From Nannobrachium achirus (lineage: Eukaryota; Chordata; Actinopteri; Myctophiformes; Myctophidae), in the NCBI GenBank assembly GCA_963921795.1, contig OY997653.1, positions 1 to 64,000 of the forward strand: a stretch of 64,000 bases of DNA. Direction: 5' to 3'. Shown here piece by piece: positions 59,939 to 64,000 of this stretch. A program made the translations under genes and the position numbers. Below the pieces are notes generated by a model. It did not search any database, was not told the DNA's origin, and saw only the letters and a program-made list of their open reading frames with translations. How positions within the stretch are numbered: the first letter of the stretch is position 1; each line of letters opens with the position of its first letter.

Positions 59939-60562
59939 AAAGGAGGCGTTTTGATCAAAACACATATAGGGTTTTATCTGCCTTTTATCATAACCCTTCA
60001 TTTAGTCGATTTATTTCATAGATGCCTCTGTTGCTAAATTTCTGCTGCCCGTTGCTAGATTTCGTGGGCCCTCTCCAAACTATCAGAGTAGATGGTCTTT
60101 ATTCCTCACGGTTATTTTTTTTGCTTTAAAGTTAGTATTTTTTCATTGGATTGTGTTTACACAACGTCCTGAGACCAACCAAACCGCTGTTTTGACCTCA
60201 GGCAACCTTACTTGTCAAACAGACAAGATACTATGCTCCTCCCCTCCCTTTCTAGGCTCTCCTCTCCCTGAAGCCGTTTGACAAGGGTGCCTGTGAGGTC
60301 AAAACAGCGGTTTGGTTTTTCTCAGGAGGTTGTGTAAACACAATCCAATAAAAAATACTAACTTTGAAGCTAAAGAAATAACCGCACTAGAATAAACACT
60401 ATCTACTCTGTTTGTTATGAGAGGGCCTGTGAAATCTAGCAACAGGGGCAGCCGAAATCTAGCAACAGGGGCACCTATGAAATAAATCGACGAAAGCAGG
60501 TATGAATGGGTATGATAAAAGGCAGATTTAACCCTATATGTGTTTTGGTCTGAGCGCCTCCT
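59939..60562. mobile_element. Fold-back element 8 (complete palindrome)
   Basis: It begins AAAGGAGGCGTTTTGATCAA and ends GAGCGCCTCCT. It is closest in text to element 1 on the left arm (GATTTCGTGGGCCCTCTCCA) and to element 5 on the right arm. Confidence 0.82.
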
Positions 60563-60690
60563 GATACAACCCATCAGAACACTTTCTATGGTTAATACCA
60601 AACCACACTGTGATGCAACCTTTCAGAACACTTTCTATGGTTGATACCAAACCACACTATGATGCAACCTGTCAGAACACTTTCTATGGT
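60563..60690. repeat. Minisatellite block 9
   Basis: Three copies of the 49-bp motif; the array ends here at CTTTCTATGGTATCAGCAG. Confidence 0.8.
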
Positions 60691-60838
60691 ATCAGCAGTG
60701 ATGTGTTTTGCGACACTGGTGCATGCTGAAATACTAAAATATCTCGAAACACAGATTGAACACAAAACATAACTCAGGATTGTGTTGATCGTGTCCCAAA
60801 CAACAATGAAATAAGATCTGGTTGTCCCAGAGGTGAAC
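60691..60838. mobile_element. Half of a palindromic MITE
   Basis: TGCATGCTGAAATACTAAAA through CTGGTTGTCCCAGAGGTGAA matches the right arm of the complete copy at 63260-63587. The left arm is missing. Confidence 0.75.
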
Positions 60839-60930
60839 CTGCACACCATCTTACGCTGCACAGCTAAATAACCAAAATGTCACCTTTTGGTAGGTACCAA
60901 AAATGTCACCTTTCAAATGTCCAGGTTTTA
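60839..60930. repeat. Dispersed repeat copy (also at 63766)
   Basis: CTGCACACCATCTTACGCTG and CACCTTTTGGTAGGTACC are repeated at 63766-63850 and partly at 62968. It is always next to the palindromic MITE or its end, so it may belong to the same larger element. Confidence 0.75.
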
Positions 60931-61000
60931 TGGACCTGGACTTATGACCCACAAGGTGGCAGCCTCAAGAAATAAGTCCAAAATGCAATAGAATACATAA

Positions 61001-61440
61001 TTGCTCATAACAACCACACCAGGGTGTCTAATGACATACTGTCAACCTACTAGACACATGAAAACCAGAAAGATTATACAACTATGGCACCACCTCTTTA
61101 AAGGAAAGTGGGGTCTGCACTTAAGCTTAGACTGCAAAATACATTTAACATGTGATGTATGCAAACAGAATCATCCCGGTATACTCCAATATTGAACAAA
61201 CAGAACAGACAACAGAAACCACTTGGAAAACAATGCCGTCATCTCACCACAGAAGCAATGGAAGCACATTCACATTTTGCAGAAAGCTTAATGAGGCTAA
61301 ACATTTCTGGACAAACAACACATGTTCTTCTCCGCACAATGAACCATGTCGACACGAAGTACAAACGACTGACCACAGAGAGCAGAACAAAACCAGGAAA
61401 CTTAAAGGGATCCCTGGCTAATAGGACAAATATGCCTTAA
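61001..61440 (+). pseudogene. Protein-like remnant of unknown origin
   Basis: Two overlapping open frames (61001-61195 and 61159-61440) look more protein-like than the surrounding repeat. The first has HHLFKGKWGLHLSLDCKIHL followed by CDVCKQNHPG, with spaced His and Cys residues resembling a zinc-binding HHCC pattern as in retroelement integrases. The second has EAMEAHSHFAESLMRLNISG. No start, catalytic motif or LTR is seen. A retroelement fossil is possible but I cannot identify it. Confidence 0.3.
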
Positions 61441-61877
61441 TACATTATAATTGTCCTCTATAACTACAATGTAAAATTATAAACACCTTAAATGTTATTT
61501 CTTCAAGAAATAGCTAATCTTTCACTCAACAGGGGAAATGCCCATCACAAGTTGATGTCATAAATGTCACGTGTGATCTATCCCTATGGAATTTATGGCA
61601 TGCATGTGCAAATAAAAACCAAACATAATACTTCCTATGGTTAATATGAGCATCAAATCAATATTTCAAATATGTTTTTTGCACATGCATGCCATACATT
61701 CCATAGGGATAGATCAGACATGACATCAACTTAAGACAGGCATTTCCCCTATTGAGTGAAAGATTAGCTATTTCTAGGATAATTAGAATATTTAAGGTGT
61801 TTTTAATTTTTCACATTGTCGTAATAGATGACAATTATAATGTATTAAGGCATATTTGTCGTATTAGCCAGGGATCC
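61409..61877. mobile_element. Fold-back element (about 470 bp) with 200-bp arms
   Basis: GGATCCCTGGCTAATAGGAC on the left pairs with GTCGTATTAGCCAGGGATCC on the right. The arms stay complementary through TATGCCTTAATACATTATAA and CCATAGGGATAGATCA-type text to a centre at about 61620-61680. Arm divergence is moderate. No ORF spans it. Confidence 0.85.
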
Positions 61878-61997
61878 TTTTAAAAGCACCAGTCCCTGAC
61901 ATGCACTGAACCACTTGAATCATGGGAACACAGAACTACCGTACTGCAATGCCTCTCGACTTCAAAACTGGCCTTCCTACATGCATCTCCCAACAGT
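61878..61997. other. Short spacer, nothing recognised
   Basis: Unique-looking text between the fold-back element and the hAT-like element. No gene signal. Confidence 0.5.
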
Positions 61998-62095
61998 GGT
62001 TATCAGAGTTGGGGTAAGTTACTAAAAAAAAAAAAAGTAACACACTACAAAACACAAATTACTTTAAAAAAATAAATAATGCCTTCTACCACTTT
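61998..62095 (+). mobile_element. hAT-like non-autonomous element, left part
   Basis: It starts near TCAGAGTTGGGGTAAGTTAC, resembling the CAGAGNTGGG start of many teleost hAT MITEs, followed by a poly-A run and AAAGTAACACACTAC. The matching right part is at 62739-62825. Confidence 0.5.
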
Positions 62096-62738
62096 TTCGA
62101 GTCACGTGTTCAAATACTGGATTCTGATTGGCTAAATTCCGGAGGTTATGAGAGGACAACTGCCGCAAAGTTGTGTGTCCGAGATCAATGCGCCTCAGTG
62201 TACATCCGGGGACTTCAGGAGGTAGTTCCCCCAACCAACAAATGAAGGTCGCAGCGGTCCTATGTTTACTAACGTGCGTACTATCGTCGCCGATTTATTT
62301 GGATCCAATGCAATCCGCCAACTTTAAAGCCCCTTTTCTCTGAACCTATGCCTTTCTGGAAGCGAACAGCCTCTATTTACGGCCGGAACGGTGCTTTTAA
62401 CTGACGTTAGCTTAGCTGTAAGCTAGACGCATGGATTACTATGGAGTTGGCGCCATCTGTTGGTGAGTAGAAGATGTTGTTTGTGGAACTATCTGCTGTC
62501 TCGCGGAAGTTTTATAGGCAATAATGATTGTAACTTAAGATCCTTGCAAGTTACAACTATGTGTTTTCTTTCATGTATACGGGAAAAAGTGGTAGAAAAG
62601 CTATTTACCACTCGGGGTCGGACATTATGCTCTCATAATGTCCTGAGTGCGGGTGTTATCGGACTCGGCTGCGCCTCGTCCGATAACACCCTCACTGCGG
62701 ACATTATGAGAGCATAATGTCCTCTCACTCGGGGTAAA
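62096..62738. mobile_element. Element nested in the hAT-like sequence, with strong 3' hairpin
   Basis: It begins TACCACTTTTTCGAGTCACG and ends ...CTCACTCGGGGTA, whose reverse complement is TACCCCGAGTGAG. The interior is more GC-rich and contains CTGATTGGCTAA (CCAAT-like, minus strand) and a possible small frame (62460-62717) that runs into the hairpin and has no known domain. The family is not identified. Confidence 0.5.
62605..62738. repeat. Perfect-type hairpin with inner palindromes
   Basis: TTACCACTCGGGGTCGGACA ... GGGTGTTATCGGAC pairs with GTCCGATAACACC ... CTCTCACTCGGGGTAA around a loop of about 13 bases (TCGGCTGCGCCTC). Each arm also holds its own palindrome GGACATTATG-CTCT-CATAATGTCC or close to it. 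This gives a two-level cruciform. Confidence 0.85.
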
Positions 62739-62825
62739 TTGCTTACTTAGATTACTTGATTACTCCCTGTAGAAAGAAACTAGTTACACTACTAATCACA
62801 TTACTTTTGCGTTACTCACTAAAAT
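62739..62825 (+). mobile_element. hAT-like non-autonomous element, right part
   Basis: GATTACTTGATTACTCCCTG and AAACTAGTTACACTACTAAT then CATTACTTTTGCGTTACTCA is typical of GTTACT-rich teleost hAT MITE interiors. It is separated from the left part by the nested element. Confidence 0.5.
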
Positions 62826-62826
62826 A

Positions 62827-64000
62827 CCTTTTCCTATGCAAACTTCTATTAAATTCATCAATCAATCCAACCACCAGATGGGGCTCAAGTACATGTACCA
62901 CAGGTTCTAGACACATATTAACCCTTGTGGGGTGAGGCTTAAAGGCCCAGTTCACCTCTAACCCTAACCTTTTGGTAGGTACCAAAAATGTAACCTTTCA
63001 AATGTCCATGTCTTATGGACCAGGATATTTTCGGAACTACACAGGCCCTACAAACTGGTGGATGCACAACAAAATGGGCCCTTCCAAATCTGTCTAGTGC
63101 AGTGATTCCCTTGACCTTGTACCAACAAACTGTACTGTCATGAAACTGTACCTTTTCCTATGCAAACTTCTATTAAATTCATCAATCAATCAATCCAACC
63201 ACCAGATGGGGCTTCAAGTACATGTACCACAGGTTCTAGGCAAATATTAACCCTTGAGTCTTAAAGGCCCAGTTCACTTCTGGGACAACCAGATGTTATT
63301 GTATTGTTGTTTGGGACACGATCAACACAATCCCGAGTTATTTTTTTGTGTTCAATCTGTGTTTGGAGATATTTTATTTTTTCAGCATGTACTAGTGATG
63401 CATTTTGCATCATCAGTGTTGTGTTTTGCATCATATGATGCAAAATGCATCACTAGTACATGCTGAAATACTAAAATAAGTCAAAACAAAGATTGAACAC
63501 AAAAAATAACTCAGGATTGTGTTGACCATGTCCCAAACAATAATAAAATAAGATCTGGTTGTCCCAGAGGTGAACTGGTCCTCTAAGGGCCTCCAAACTA
63601 AATAGACACAGCAAACGAATGAGTCAAATCAAATCCTATAAATATGCAAGACCAAAAAACAAAGAAAGTACTTAAGTAAATAAGATAATTAGAGTAAACA
63701 CGGCAAACAAATTAAATCATATTCATATCTACTGTACATCTTTAAAAACATGCAGTGTACATAAGACCTGCACACCATCTTACGCTGCACAGCTAAATAA
63801 CCAAAATGTCACCTTTTGGTAGGTACCAAAAATGTCACCTTTCAAATGTCCATGTCTTATGGACCAGGACATTTTCGGAACTACACAGGCCCTACAAACT
63901 GGTGGATGCACAACAAAATGGGCCCTTCCAAATCTGTCTAGTGCAGTGATTCCCTTGACCTTGTACCAACAAACTGTACTGTCATGAAACTGTACCTTTT
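62827..64000 (+). repeat. Tandem duplication (324-bp unit) with a MITE in the second copy
   Basis: CCTTTTCCTATGCAAACTTC starts at 62827 and at 63151, and the same text begins again at the window end (CTGTACCTTTT, about 63990). Shared landmarks are CCACCAGATGGGGC, CATGTACCACAGGTTCTAG, GGTAGGTACCAAAAATGT and CTACAAACTGGTGGATGCAC. The second copy is about 841 bp because it contains the MITE and about 190 bp of extra text (63588-63765). Confidence 0.85.
63260..63587. mobile_element. Palindromic MITE (328 bp, complete)
   Basis: The ends CTTAAAGGCCCAGTTCAC and (reverse complement of the right end) CTTAGAGGACCAGTTCAC match at 16 of 18 bases. The arms then pair through CTGGGACAACCAGAT and TTTGGGACACGATCAACACA to a centre around CATCATATGATGCAAAATGC. 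Frames on both strands are by-products of the palindrome. The solo end CTTAAAGGCCCAGTTCAC also occurs near 62940 in the first tandem copy. Confidence 0.85.

Noticed and set aside
53478..60601. Minus- and plus-strand ORFs of 60-177 residues in the fold-back cluster
   Set aside because: Each is the arm of a palindrome read in one frame; the same text recurs on both strands. No known domain.
61001..61440. Firm call as an endogenous retrovirus integrase
   Set aside because: Only a loose His/Cys spacing is visible; no catalytic motif, LTR or primer site. Kept as an unidentified remnant.
63254..63466. 70-residue ORF and its antisense partner
   Set aside because: They lie inside the palindromic MITE and are mirror images of its arms.

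Overview
This window is non-coding, repeat-dense vertebrate DNA, most likely from a teleost fish. The evidence for a fish is a LINE 3' tail of the kind common in teleosts, a piggyBac (PGBD4-like) transposase gene with introns, a Penelope-like fragment, and many fold-back/MITE elements. There are no bacterial-style genes, operons or CRISPR arrays. I see no intact host gene; every protein-like stretch is a decayed transposon piece.

Positions 1-40796 are one long satellite field made of two related monomer families. Family A has a 246-bp unit with a perfect 24-bp dyad. Family B has units of 201, 241, 281, 321 or 361 bp that differ by whole copies of an internal 40-bp repeat. A and B blocks alternate in seven modules (I-VII) joined by only two kinds of A-to-B junction. 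Modules II and III (9,445 and 9,083 bp) can be aligned unit by unit with shared point markers, so they are recent duplicates.

Positions 40797-41602 hold a second tandem repeat (262-bp outer unit, 69-bp inner unit). Positions 41603-44653 carry tRNA-like fragments, a Penelope-like retroelement remnant, and an inverted pair of LINE 3' ends.

Positions 44654-50856 are a complete-length, 6.2-kb piggyBac insertion flanked by TTAA. It interrupts the LINE; an uninterrupted paralogue of the target lies about 1 kb away. Its transposase gene is on the minus strand, with a TATA box, at least four 5' exons joined by phase-1 introns, and a last exon that has been tandemly duplicated and rearranged into two complementary broken halves. 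One catalytic Asp position reads Tyr.

Positions 50857-52866 continue the LINE and Penelope fragments, interrupted by a 0.97-kb long-TIR element, followed by a 326-bp tandem duplication. Positions 52867-60690 are a cluster of about eight palindromic fold-back elements embedded in a roughly 49-bp minisatellite, part of it duplicated in tandem with a 1,190-bp period. Positions 60691-64000 hold a half MITE, an unidentified protein-like remnant, a 0.47-kb fold-back, nested hAT-like/hairpin elements and a tandem duplication whose second copy contains a 328-bp palindromic MITE.

Coordinates come from reading the sequence by eye. Family names rest on recognised motifs only, not on database searches.
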